From Pelargonium nanum (lineage: Eukaryota; Streptophyta; Magnoliopsida; Geraniales; Geraniaceae): a stretch of 47,778 bases of DNA. Below, one piece after another: positions 37,001-47,778 of the stretch. The position numbers were made by a program, and so were the translations under genes. How positions within the stretch are numbered: position 1 is the stretch's first letter; each line of letters opens with the position of its first letter. The notes under the pieces are model-generated. The model saw only the letters and a program-made list of their open reading frames with translations, made no database searches and had not been told where the DNA came from. The stretch lies in assembly GCA_036897485.1 (NCBI GenBank), contig JAYMTF010000166.1, forward strand, positions 1 to 47,778, in the 5' to 3' direction.

Positions 37001-40000
37001 TCAGATAAACTAGCTAGTGTTATTGATGGTCCCACTTCAACAAGTGCATTACTTATGCGTCCTTCCAAGGGCAACTCTAATGGTTGCCGTTTAGCAGCAT
37101 GTACAAGAATGCACATATTGTCCACCCCAACCTGACAAGGAATAAGAGATGAGAAAGTTTTAAGCAACTACAACATGGATGATGTCAAACATACCCATGA
37201 TTGAACAATTTGTAACAGCAGCCAAGATTTTTAAGCAGATATGTTAAAATGACATAATATTCAAATTACAGCTTCCACACACTTTTCAAATAAAATAATA
37301 ATAAATATATAAAGTAGTTTGACAAGTTTGAGGTATACACTAATTTGGCTTTAAATCAACAAAATTTACCGCTAGGCATCAACAAAATTATCCGAACCTT
37401 TACAATAATGTAAACTTAGCAAAAACTTATGCAGCCAAGAAAAGTAGGTGCTGTAATTGCTAAACAAATCAAATAATATGACTTAATTTAAGTGCATCTA
37501 ATGGTTGACACATCTTTAACACAATCTAGTATACGATGGTTCGTAGAAGAGAAAGATAATCACATAAACCGTAGATAATATCAAAGGGGAAAACTTACTG
37601 CTAGAACAAGAAACGGAATGACTTCCATAATGATAAGGGTAGACTTTACACCTATGGCACTGAAAAGTCCAACTGATCCAAGAACAGATAGCATAACAAG
37701 CATAACTCCTGAAAGACCAAGCAATACCTGCAGTACAACCAAGTGTTCAGTTTGGAAGATAAATAAAGGGGAAATATTAACATTCCATAAGAAACCATCA
37801 ATAATTCTTCAACATGATGCATAGGTTCTACTCGGACAGATGAAATTTGAAACCATAAATGACATCATACCTTAGATGAAATGTAAAAGGAAGATATACG
37901 AGGTGTATCGCCCAAAGTCAGAGAGATGTAACCAAACATAACGAGATAGCTTATCTGAAATCAAATGAGACAGAAAACTGAATAAGAAACCAGCAAAGGA
38001 AATAGTTAAATCAAATGCGGTAAACACACACACACAGAAATTACATAATTTTACCAGTATAGTTATGACATCTGCGGTACTCTCTCTTTTCAGTTCTTCC
38101 TCAACAGAGCTTTCAGATGAAAAGGAAAGAGTTAAATTTTTAGACTGCACCAGTGGCAACAACTCATCCTGCCACAGGGACGCATTAAGATAAAATAGAT
38201 TAGGAGGAATCAAGCAAAAGGTAGCACAGAGGCACCCTCCATCAAAATTAATATTACAAAAATAAGGGTATGCGAATATCAAACGGTATGTATATTCAAG
38301 GTTAACCCTGTTTCCTAAAGGTGAATCTAGATGAGTAGCTTTTATGCAAATAGCCACTGTTCTGAACTAAAAGAGCAAGGACCCTTGCTTAATCATAAGT
38401 TCTTTCCTAATGTACTCAATTTATCTCAATGGAAAGTAAAATTTCAAACATTTCAAAATAATCTGTAAAATTCTTTTTTTTTTTATCAATGACGTGTAAA
38501 AGTTCCGACATTCACAAACAATATGCAGAACCTTTTACTCCCCACCTTCAATATCCACATTCTAGGTTATCCACATATCTTTTTCGTGAGTGTTTCCAGC
38601 ATAAAGTCATATACACAATTACAAAGAGGATATATAGAGGCATTGACCATCCAGAACAGAATTACATTCCATTTTTTGCTACATTATTACAGCAATGGCA
38701 CAGGATAATTGAGATTGATCATTGATGTATAAAATTAAATCTTCAAACAAATTCCAATTGAAGACAGAACTGAATTTCCTCAACACGTGCACCCAAAGAG
38801 AATTGAACTTAGTAGGCAAAATTTGGCTAAAGAAGAGGCTATCACAGGAAAAGAAGCCTGCCTCAAAATCTGATACGGTCACACACAGTATGATAAAATG
38901 CAATTACTTCAGAAGTTTTATTAACCTTTTGGCCGGAGAATATCACCTTAGAGTAACTCTATGAGGATGGTAGTGTGAAATATTTTGACTCAATTACTAG
39001 TAGTGGGTTATACTCTAATTGGAACTGAACATTGCATTATTTATAATACTTGAAGAATTAGATATAACATTAACGTGAGTTAAGATAATTATCTAGACAA
39101 TATCCACAGAGGTATTTGTTACATGTGAAATTGTGAATAAAGTACTCCAAGATACATTTCCAAGTACATTGGCAAAATTATGTCGACAATCATAAACCTA
39201 ATGAATAAACTTCCTACTTAAGCGGTACTGAAAATAAGCAACTATTAGAACATTATGAAAATATTGCAATGGAATCCTGCATAAAAAGAAAAATGGAATT
39301 AAAATGACGAGCTGATAGGAAAAACCTTTGCTAACTGAATAAAAGCTTTCTCCCAGGCCACAGCCTTCCTAGTTTCATTGCCTTCTCTATCGATTGCATT
39401 GTTTACTGGATAGGTTATTATGAATGCAGAGGCCTGTGAATTATCATAACTGGTTACAATAGTCCAATCAAATTGTAATGTATCATGGAATCTAAGCTCA
39501 CCTCTGAATAATTGTTTCCAGAAAAACCTCCTAATGCAGTGCTTGGATCAAGAGGGGCTTTAAATGCACTCATGCATTTGTCTGCAGATGTAAAGTGCTA
39601 AAATAGAAGACATCACCTAATGTTAGTAGGTTTTGAGGTAATATCAAAATCATAACCCACACAACTTAAATTTCTCTATAAAAAAACTGAGAGAGAGAGA
39701 GAGGTTTTAAAAAACATATAGATGGTGGAGTATCAGAATATACCTGAAAACAATATTTGACATGCTCAAGTCCCCCATAGTCACCATCTGGTCCATAGTT
39801 TTTAGGATTCATTTTGAAATACTATCGCCCAGAAAGTAAAAATAAGATAAGCAAACAAAGATAGAAAACTAGTTTAATACAATTGTATTGTACCCTCTAG
39901 CAATCAGCTTATTATATCAAGTTAACAGCATGAGAAACTTCTGATAGACAGATCTTTTAATTGCAGGAGGTTTTCATTGAGAAACACACAAAATAGATGT

Positions 40001-43000
40001 GCAATAAAGATATGTTTTCTGAATGAAACCATGAACTAGAGCACAGACACAGACCAGGGCACAATACAATAACTTTCAGTAACTTAGTTGAAGCACAAAA
40101 AATTATATTATTCATGCTCAACAAACTTTAGTGTCTCAAGATAAAGAAACAAACCTAACTGAAGTGGTGTAGTCCCTATAACATAGATATAGGTGTCTAA
40201 GAAACTCATACTAGTAGTAAGCTGTAGGATTGGTGGGTTCAGGAAAAGGATTCACTATCCTAACCCTGTATTGGAGAACAGATCCTCTCTATCTCAAGGT
40301 GAAGAACAAAAGATTTCCACTCTTGCCATTTGAGACTGCTAATATATCCATACTAATGGAACTAATTAAGGCAGGTTGGTAACAGATATATCATCCCAGT
40401 TGTACTTCTAGAAATAAGAAACTGGTCATCATCCCATTAAATATAGGCCAAAAGTATCCTAATCCCAGAGCAATCCTGTAGTGATGTTCCTATGAATGGA
40501 TATGAATTTGATGATAATACTAACATGAACTGCTAAACATAAAATAAATCACAAATTTCATGTAACTTTCACCCCTTGTGCACGCACACTGCATACTACT
40601 CTTTAAATTCATATATAGGTGCAAATTTAAAACCTGAATAACACTTTGAGTGGCACAAGCTTGCCCCAGTGGCTTCATGCAAATATCTGTAAGAGATACC
40701 ATTGACCCAGAAAAATTTGCTCGCAGCCCATCCACCTATGAAGATTGAGTAAAAGCCAATGAGTATGAACATTACAATTGTACAGAAAAGAAAGAAAGAC
40801 TATAAATGTTGACCTATATGTAACAAAGGAAATAAAAAATGATATCCACCACCAGCCACATAATGAGAAGCCCCAGTAAATACCTTCTTCTGTACTTCGA
40901 AAAGTAAGTTGATATTGTCTTCTGTCAGGATACTAGGTGATGTGCCATTACCAGCTGGAATTGTGGCTAATATGAGCTGAAAAGATTACATAAATTACTA
41001 CTTCACATCCTTTTAAGGAGAACTGTCTTCACCTTCAAACCATAATCTCTCTGAGTAAGACCCTACTCTTAATTGGCCAACCCGAAGTAAAATTGTAGCG
41101 AAAAGTAAAGAAAATATTAAATAATCAACATAAACCTGTTCAATTCTGTAAAAAGGGGCTAGGTGGTTGTCAAAATATTGTTTCTCTTCCGCAGCTTTAC
41201 TTCCAGGCCCTACCCAAAGCTGAAACACGATGTATTAAAAACATGAATGATATATAGGAAAACCAACAAAAAAACTAATGTCTATAATTTTCCAATTATT
41301 TGACTGTTGATAAATGACCAAGAAGTTTAATATTATTAAAAGACCCCTGTATTATGGTAATACGAGATAATACTAGTTAAACTATACACCTAAATACTTG
41401 CTGCTGCTTCAATGAACAAACAACTACACAGTTCACACTATTCAAAAGAAAGCAAACCAATCCATCAGTTGGTGTCATAGACAACAAGTTTTGAACTGTA
41501 GTAATGGGCAGGATAAATACTCAGAGTTAAGGAACTAAATCATTGCTGATATATTTGAAATTCCCAAATATGTGCAATTTGTTTATGCATTCCTTATTTT
41601 GAATAAATCAATCAGCCCCATAGATTGTACTGTTGAGCTTTTTTCCCTCCTTGGGATCCTTGCTCTTTTATCTAATACAAATATCTCTTTCAATGGTTTT
41701 TGTATAACTGTTTTGGCATCTAAATGTGGGCATTCCTTCACAGAGAAAAAAACAGTAGACCTGTCATGTCGTCTTGGTTTTCTAGTAGTCAGCATTTGGT
41801 TTGGGGTTTCCATTTGTTTTTTTGAGTTATTTTCTAATTTCAACCATGCCTAAGTGGTTAGAGGGGGCGCCGATCGGTCAACTCCTGCGATGACATCAAC
41901 AAACTTCAATAGCTGCGCATAAATGTTCTTTTCATCAGATTTGGCTTAAGTCACTAACTTCTCCAATTTGTATTTTTTGGACAAGCTCTTCTTGTCTCAC
42001 ATTTTCTAATGGTTTTTCACAAATTCAAGTGTCAATTCAGTAACACCTTGAGTTTGATGGGATGTTGAGATATTTTGAATCCCATAATATGTGGTACTTG
42101 TTTATTTATGTCTTGTTTTGATTTTTGAATACATCAATTAGCTCCATAAATTGGCTATTTCCAATTTAATTTTGAGTCTAACTCTTGCAATGCCCTATAT
42201 AAATATAAAGGGCTTCTATTCTAAATCAATATTAACAATAGCATTTCATATTTTCTACAATCATATAAACAGCTTCAAGTAGATTTGAGTACAATGAACA
42301 TTCACAAACATAACATCGAATGAAGCACTAATGAGCAGGGCGACATAATGTTCACATGACATTAGAAAAAGCTATAAACATACCTTCTCAGGCCGAGTCT
42401 CCACCTTGAAACGAACTAGACCTAAGCAAAGTAGAAGAACTATAGCCAATGAAGAGCACAACGTGAGGGTTGGATTTCTAGCAACCCATGTTCCATACAT
42501 CCTGGACATAGTATGTTACTCACAAAGTAAGCAAACAAAAAAAAACATTTTTCACTAACTGTATGCAAAAATAGTGCAGGCAGGGACCTGTAGAAATTTG
42601 ACATGTATCCTTGCACAAGTGAAAGCTTGACCCTGTGCCTAGTTTGAGGAGCATCCTCAAGCATCTGATAATCAACAAACTCATAAGGAATATAACCTAG
42701 AGCAATGAGACAGACATACATACATACAAAGAACATGATATAAAAGAAAGGAGAATTTCATGTAAATAGTAGTCCCACATTGATGGAAGATAGTAAAGTT
42801 AAGCTTAATATAAATTTAAGAGCATTACCCAAATACCAAAACCTTTTAGAATAAACACTTGCATCCAAAGGGATCCCACAAAGTTTGAGTTCTAACAGTA
42901 ATTATTTGAAAAAATAGAAACTGAAAAAGTAAAATCTCTACATGAATTACAGTTAATATGCTAGCTTAGCAGGACCTGAAAAATGTAGCATTCTAAGGCG

Positions 43001-46000
43001 CTGACATAGAATTTAAGACCTACTCAAAGAAAGGCAATATATATATGGAACAAATTAAAATTAGCAAAAAATAAGCCCAATCTATCAACTTGAAAAGAAA
43101 AAAAATCTGTTTCCCAAGTTAAATGGCCATAGATGAAATTGATTATATAGACATGCATTATTTGTATTGAGCAGTGAATCAGCACGTACCTGCATGGGGA
43201 GACCGTCATCCTTTTGCCTGTCAACAGAACGGAGTTCACCACCATTCCGGACATTATGAAAAGATTTCATTCTAGAAGCTGGATTCCTTTCTTTCTTCCA
43301 ATGAAACAATCCCCATCCTAGAAATAAAGAAACCAATATAATATATAGGATAGCTAAAGCAATGTCAACACATTTCGCCTGCAATTATCAGACAGTGAAT
43401 CCCTATTAGATGAATGTATGATTATATATAAATAAAAATAAAAAAATAAAAAAAGAGCAGTCAGTCTGCCGCAAGAATAACTCTAGTTTAGTATGTACAA
43501 GAAAACGAAAGTTTAACCTTCTCCCAAACAATCTCTCACCTTAAGAGACCCAATTCTCACAGAACAGGAACCCTCTTTGTGAGGAGGAGCAGTTACTGTA
43601 CTAGAGCAAACAGGAGATGAAGGACAATCACCACAAGAACAACCCATTGAGTTGTCACCACATGAGTAAGTAGATACATTCATAGGTTGCATTCCATATG
43701 GCTCAGGAATACTTGACAGAAATGTAATAGTATATGGTGAACCTGGCATACCAGGACCTGCTTGCCTACCAATGAAAGCAAACCACTCTGCCAAAAGAAA
43801 TCAAGGCGTGAACACTAAAAGTTGAGTCAGGGAAACAAACTTTAAAATACTATAAGATACAGCTTAAGCCCCAATTCTGTTAAGTTCATTTTACATAAAA
43901 ATCACCAACCAAAAGCACCTTGTAGCATAACATTGCAATATTAAAACATTCTTGATTTTCTAGAAAGTAGTAGGTTGATTCCCTGACCATTAAGCCTTGG
44001 AATCATATATCCATATGTCAGCAACAAGTAGCATCTACGTATAATGACAATTTGAAAGCTTTTTCAATTACAAAAGATGAGTTCCTACTAATCATGGGAA
44101 TCAACTCCCAGGAAAGCACCACACTATCCAGGTTTTAAAATGGTGAAAACTGTCAAGGATAAGACAAACACAAACGTAGCATCTGCAACGAAATCACTGG
44201 GATGAAGGTGATGTTGAGCAAGAATGCACACCAACACTAGAAGTTTGCATTGCTAAAGCTGGAGGAATGATAAACTATATCCAGAGTGATGAAGTTTATA
44301 TAATTGTGAGGAAAAAACTATTGGCATATTCAGGAAGAATAAACAATAAGAGAATAACATAGAGATTTTAGGCCTTAATTTCTCCAATGTCAATGTACCT
44401 TTAAAATTTTGAGCACCCGCACCAATGAAATCCATAGCTCGTGTATTCATGGTACCAAATTTCACATCCTTGCAGGAATTGTATAGCCCTTCACCAAAAG
44501 CATCAGTTACAAGAAAATCAATCCCATCCACGGTCAAATTGTTATTAACCTGAACAAAAAATATAAGTAAAAAGTACATTGAAACATACGAGCACATTTA
44601 GAACATGACCAAAAAGAACTCGTAAGAATTCCTGACCTTCGAAACAGAGGTCACATTAATAAATAAACTCTGATTCGGCGAGCAGGTAAGCTCACAGAAC
44701 AAATTTAGAAAGTTTCTCAAGCAAGCCGGACAGCCAACAAGAAAAGGAATTGCCTGCAAAGAAGTTCATAAACTGAAATATATAAATGATATAACCTGTA
44801 TGAAGGAGGAAACTTTATATAATGTATCCAAACACAAATAAAGTGCCAACTCCAAAATAGTGTTCCTTCAACTAATACTTTTGTTTTAGGGATGATATCA
44901 AAAATGTTATTTCAAACATGATTTAAAATATATATCCTTCCTTCCCACCACGGTGAGCAGCTAATCTTAAATGTACAAATTACACAAGGATATTGACAGA
45001 GAAATCTTACCTGTTGGACTTGTGCCCGTAATGTGTCAAACTGAGTTTCTGTACAACAAACATTGCCAGTAATTGTCGGGCACAAACTTTGAATCTTTGA
45101 AGAAAGCAGATCATCCGGCTGGGAAGAACAGAAAAAATATATAATCAAATACTCACAATGTTTACATATGCCAAACTAGTAGCAAATGAGTATCAACCTA
45201 AAAAATAAAGCTCAAAAGCAGAAAATATCTATTTGATCAAGAGCAAACTGAATAATCTAAAAAACATGCCGTGGCAGTTGATAAGCAATATAACTAAAAC
45301 AGAGAGATATAATGCCATAAATCCTTAAAAAGTTCGAAAAGGAAAGGAAAAAAAACAAGTGCATTACAAGTTGATTCTCATAAGACAGTTTAATAAATGT
45401 GACAGATGGAATTTTTCATATCCTTGCACCACTACCAACAAATTCATTGAAAGGAGAGCCCAAAGTTCTTGTAAAAATTACCTTCACTGATGGAATGTTA
45501 TACGGACAGTTTAGCACTTTTTTATCACTACGCTGTCCACAAATGTCATACATTGAACAATATCCTTCCAAATGTCTTTCCCTAATTAACAATTAAGAAA
45601 GAAAGAAAGAAAATTAAATAAAATAATAATATAAAAAAATGTTGGTACGTAAGCAAAAAAAAAGGAACAAGGAAAGAAAAAACAATTATATGTCTTAAGT
45701 ATAACATATATGTGAGGAAGAAGAATTAAACTTTATGGTGATAGCCAAGTTAGTTTCATTTAGAGGCAAAATAAGCAATTAGAATTCTCCATGAAGTGAC
45801 AATGTAGACGCATATCACATGACACAAATAAATTGATTTGAATCCGATAATAATATACCAAAGTTCAGATTTTTTTTATCTAACGGTGACAACATTGGGC
45901 TAACCAATGATAAGAGTCCCAAATGCAACACTGCCAAACTAATATTATCAGGCATAAACAGAAGTATAACACAGTTAGTTGCACGCATGGCAAAGTTAGG

Positions 46001-46998
46001 TGGGACTAATAAATACATCAACAACAAACCAGATTGTAACATATGTGACCAAAAACACTTCAGAAGGAATTTCCACATCCTCACAAACAGACAAACTATT
46101 AACCATTTGAAGAAGACATTCTTTTGCATAACATACATGAAATTTGAAAAGGAAAGCACAACATTAATTAAGTTTGAAAAATCCACTCCTAGAGCTGACC
46201 AATGGTAGCTATACAAATACTAGGCAGCTAAGCATCAAAAGAAGCCTCACCTGGTTGAAGCATTGGATGCCAAAAGACGAGCCGTCATATAACTCTCTGC
46301 GCTGACTGTAGACGTCATAAATAAAACCTGCACATGTAATTTCCCAAATTTAGTCCATTTGATCCGGGAGGGTACTCAATTTCTCATATCCCCTGAATCA
46401 TATAACCCATTTTTACACATTCAGTCAAGTTCACATCATGACATAACATAATAAATCCCCTGAAAATCCTATAAACCATAAAGACAAGGCATTAGCATGG
46501 ATGCACAAGTCCTCCTTCCCAAAGAAATGAAAATCACCCAAAAAAATCAATTAACAAATATATTAATGCCAAGGACCCGAAATTTCTCGCTTCAAAGCTT
46601 AGAAAATGGAACTCCAACTCAATTTACAAATTCTTCAAACTAAGGCCCCGTTTGGCAGCTGAGAAAATGTTCAAAACGAAATACGAACAAAAAAAAATAG
46701 AAGCCGAAATTTCTCGTTTCAGAACCAAAATCCTGCAAGTATAAATCCGAAACATGAGAATGGAGTTTGAATTCCAATTCCAATTCCAATTTCTCTCACT
46801 CTCAGCTACCGAAAGAAGATGAAAAATAAATTCCAATAGTAGGAACTAGGAACACAAATCTAGCGAGCAAAAACTTAAGCCGCAAGAAAAATAAAAGAGA
46901 AGAAGCAGAATTGCGGTAGGTGTGCTTGCCTGGAGCAGAGAAATGGAGAAGAGAAACCCTAAGCCAGACGCCATGGAGGACCTGCGCGAGAGCTCCAT
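31041..46998 (-). CDS. NPC1: Niemann-Pick C1 protein (NPC1), sterol/lipid transporter, 1300 aa
   Basis: Complete RND-superfamily membrane protein of late endosome/vacuole membranes; in plants linked to sterol and sphingolipid homeostasis. 39 coding exons (minus): 46998-46930, 46327-46251, 45581-45482, 45118-45011, 44753-44637, 44549-44399, 43787-43540, 43378-43190, 42664-42588, 42501-42384, 41219-41136, 40976-40884, 40735-40634, 39821-39744, 39597-39502, 39433-39326, 38168-38055, 37954-37871, 37727-37599, 37131-36933, 36814-36674, 36519-36479, 36047-35964, 35862-35794, 35687-35611, 35392-35323, 34525-34376, 33949-33887, 33766-33622, 33459-33395, 33306-33241, 33155-33062, 32554-32518, 32401-32344, 32165-32055, 31651-31584, 31462-31396, 31308-31240, 31127-31041. 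Signal peptide at about 1-33; Cys-rich sterol-binding N-domain ([40 protein letters not shown]); first internal membrane helix in exon 8; sterol-sensing domain at about 628-790; C-terminal Patched-like half. An in-frame second ATG (46974) would give 1292 aa. Intron 1 is GC-AG. The tail ends GSSQQ, without the animal LLNF signal. Confidence 0.95.
34672..34706 (+). repeat. (AAT)n/(ATT)n self-complementary microsatellite
   Basis: A run of AAT triplets turns directly into ATT triplets, so the two halves can pair. It lies in NPC1 intron 26. Confidence 0.85.
35015..35255 (-). repeat. Imperfect multi-copy repeat in NPC1 intron 26
   Basis: Two clear copies (about 35057-35124 and 35192-35254) share ACTATATGT, CTTATTC, ATTCATCTTATATTT and ACTTTAGTCAC with the same order and spacing. 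A shorter third trace, TATATGTAGCCTAGTCATCTTA, lies at about 35021. Read on the minus strand the copies contain GTGACTAAAGTCCCACATTG, linking them to the LTR-like motif at 3290. Confidence 0.65.
39688..39703 (+). repeat. (GA)n microsatellite in NPC1 intron 14
   Basis: A GAGAGAGA run just outside the exon at 39744-39821, on the donor side of the intron. Confidence 0.85.
41524..42165. repeat. Pair of diverged direct repeats in NPC1 intron 10
   Basis: The stretch at about 41548-41630 resembles that at about 42068-42158. Both run GATAT-TTTGAA-TCCCA-AATATGTG, then CTTGTTTAT or TTTGTTTATGCATT, then TTTTGAATA-ATCAAT-AGC-CCATA-ATTG. They are about 525 bp apart. No coding potential is seen in between. 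Confidence 0.55.
46328..46929 (-). other. NPC1 intron 1, non-canonical GC-AG
   Basis: The exon 1 end CTCCAG is followed by GCAAGC, and exon 2 begins after ATGTGCAG. Joining here gives a continuous signal peptide in phase 0. No GT near the exon end keeps the frame and the hydrophobic core. The intron also holds a GGCCCCGTTTGG motif next to TAA (about 46640-46655), reminiscent of a Tourist-type end, but with no partner end. Confidence 0.75.
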
Positions 46999-47180
46999 TG
47001 GAGCTGGAAATGAGCAGAGCACACTCTATTCGTACTTTTCTGGTGTGCGCGAGAGAGAGAGAGAGTTTGGGAGGAGTGGGAACGAGAAAGTGGCCGTTGC
47101 GGTTTCTTTTTTATGTTATTCTCTTCTAGTACTGTACACTCACACGTCTCGCTGTAACTGAAATCAGAAATAACCGTATT
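46999..47180 (-). promoter_or_regulatory. NPC1 leader and proximal promoter
   Basis: On the minus strand the leader is CT-rich with a (TC)n run (47051-47065). It has an in-frame TAG ten codons before the first ATG (46998), which limits the N-terminus. No clear TATA box is visible, consistent with a broadly expressed gene. Confidence 0.45.
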
Positions 47181-47778
47181 TACAAGTTACTGAGGAACTC
47201 AGAAATTAATGACACTCAGAGACGACTGGAGTCTCACAAATTGTACTTCCTCTGTAATTACATAAATGCCCTTGCTTTCGGCTCTAAGCCAGGAGGTGTT
47301 TTAAGTCATTTGGGTAATTTATTTGAATTTTGAGATTCGAATTCGGATATTCATTAACTATCGGATAAATATGTGAGATGGTGGGATTTGACAAATTAAA
47401 AATCATTGTTTTTTTAGGAAAAAATCGTTGCTTTTAAATTAATTGTCCTTATTCCCAAAATGTGTTGATTTTATTTCTGAAACTTAATTTCCCAAAAAGT
47501 TTATGGAGTCAATTTCTGTGAATTTAGTAGTCTCCCTTTTACACTGGAGCAATGCGGGAAATGGCTATCATTGTCGATGTGCTTACAACTACAATGACCC
47601 ATATATAATGCTTTGGAAGCTACTAAACGACACCACGTTTTTGGTAGGTGATTGAAAATGACAACTGCTTTTTTTGGGTTAAATTATATTCTATTTATTA
47701 TTTCTTAAAATCGAATGTTATTGATGCTACACATAATTTTGGGCTCATATTTGAGACCCATTTAGTTATCAAGCCGAC
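47181..47778. other. Upstream sequence of NPC1 to the window edge
   Basis: AT-rich and non-coding. I see no ORF with family resemblance, no RNA gene and no clear transposon end. Confidence 0.5.

Noticed and set aside
41845-41885. tRNA A-box-like GCCTAAGTGGTTAGAGG in NPC1 intron 10
   Set aside because: No B-box or acceptor stem follows, so neither a tRNA nor a SINE can be supported.
46920-47161. Plus-strand ORFs overlapping NPC1 exon 1 and leader
   Set aside because: They are shadows of the minus-strand signal peptide exon and its (TC)n leader.
1-47778. CRISPR arrays, operons, prophage or prokaryotic defence genes
   Set aside because: The window is clearly plant nuclear DNA with introns; no regularly spaced repeat array is present.

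Overview
This is a nuclear genomic window from a dicot plant. Five intron-containing protein genes with canonical plant splice sites sit in AT-rich intergenic DNA that carries plant-type transposon remnants (a Helitron terminus, Tourist-like and hAT-like MITEs, LTR-like fragments). The proteins look like those of rosids, and my impression is Rosaceae, but the sequence alone cannot prove the family. All exon models were built by hand from splice sites, reading frame and protein-family conservation.

Layout: (1) 1-57, the 3' terminus of a Helitron. (2) About 360-4100, plus strand: a gene for an uncharacterised 290-residue Ser-rich protein, with an intron in its leader. (3) 6022-9890, plus: a complete catalase gene (CAT-A, 8 coding exons, 492 aa). 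(4) 9.9-15.7 kb: intergenic, with a 241-bp tandem duplication and a GC-rich exon-like patch. (5) 15954-18411, plus: a second complete catalase (CAT-B) with exactly the same eight coding-exon lengths, so the two are tandem paralogs. (6) 18.4-23.3 kb: intergenic, with a probable LTR/polypurine-tract remnant. (7) 24323-29096, plus: a NIN-like protein (NLP4/5 type, 935 aa, GAF-like + RWP-RK + PB1), a nitrate-signalling transcription factor. (8) 31041-46998, minus: a complete Niemann-Pick C1 (NPC1) sterol/lipid transporter gene with 39 coding exons, converging on the NLP gene. (9) The right edge is NPC1 upstream sequence.

The most informative feature is the order catalase-catalase-NLP. From memory, Arabidopsis has CAT3 (At1g20620), CAT1 (At1g20630) and NLP4 (At1g20640) side by side, so this is conserved microsynteny. 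Functionally, the catalases remove peroxisomal H2O2, the NLP drives nitrate-responsive transcription, and NPC1 handles sterol and sphingolipid movement in endomembranes. Nothing shows that they form one pathway. I found no prokaryote-type system, no CRISPR array and no convincing intact RNA gene. The novelty here is in gene evolution (a diverged second catalase, a GC-AG intron in NPC1, small MITEs in introns), not in a new molecular machine.
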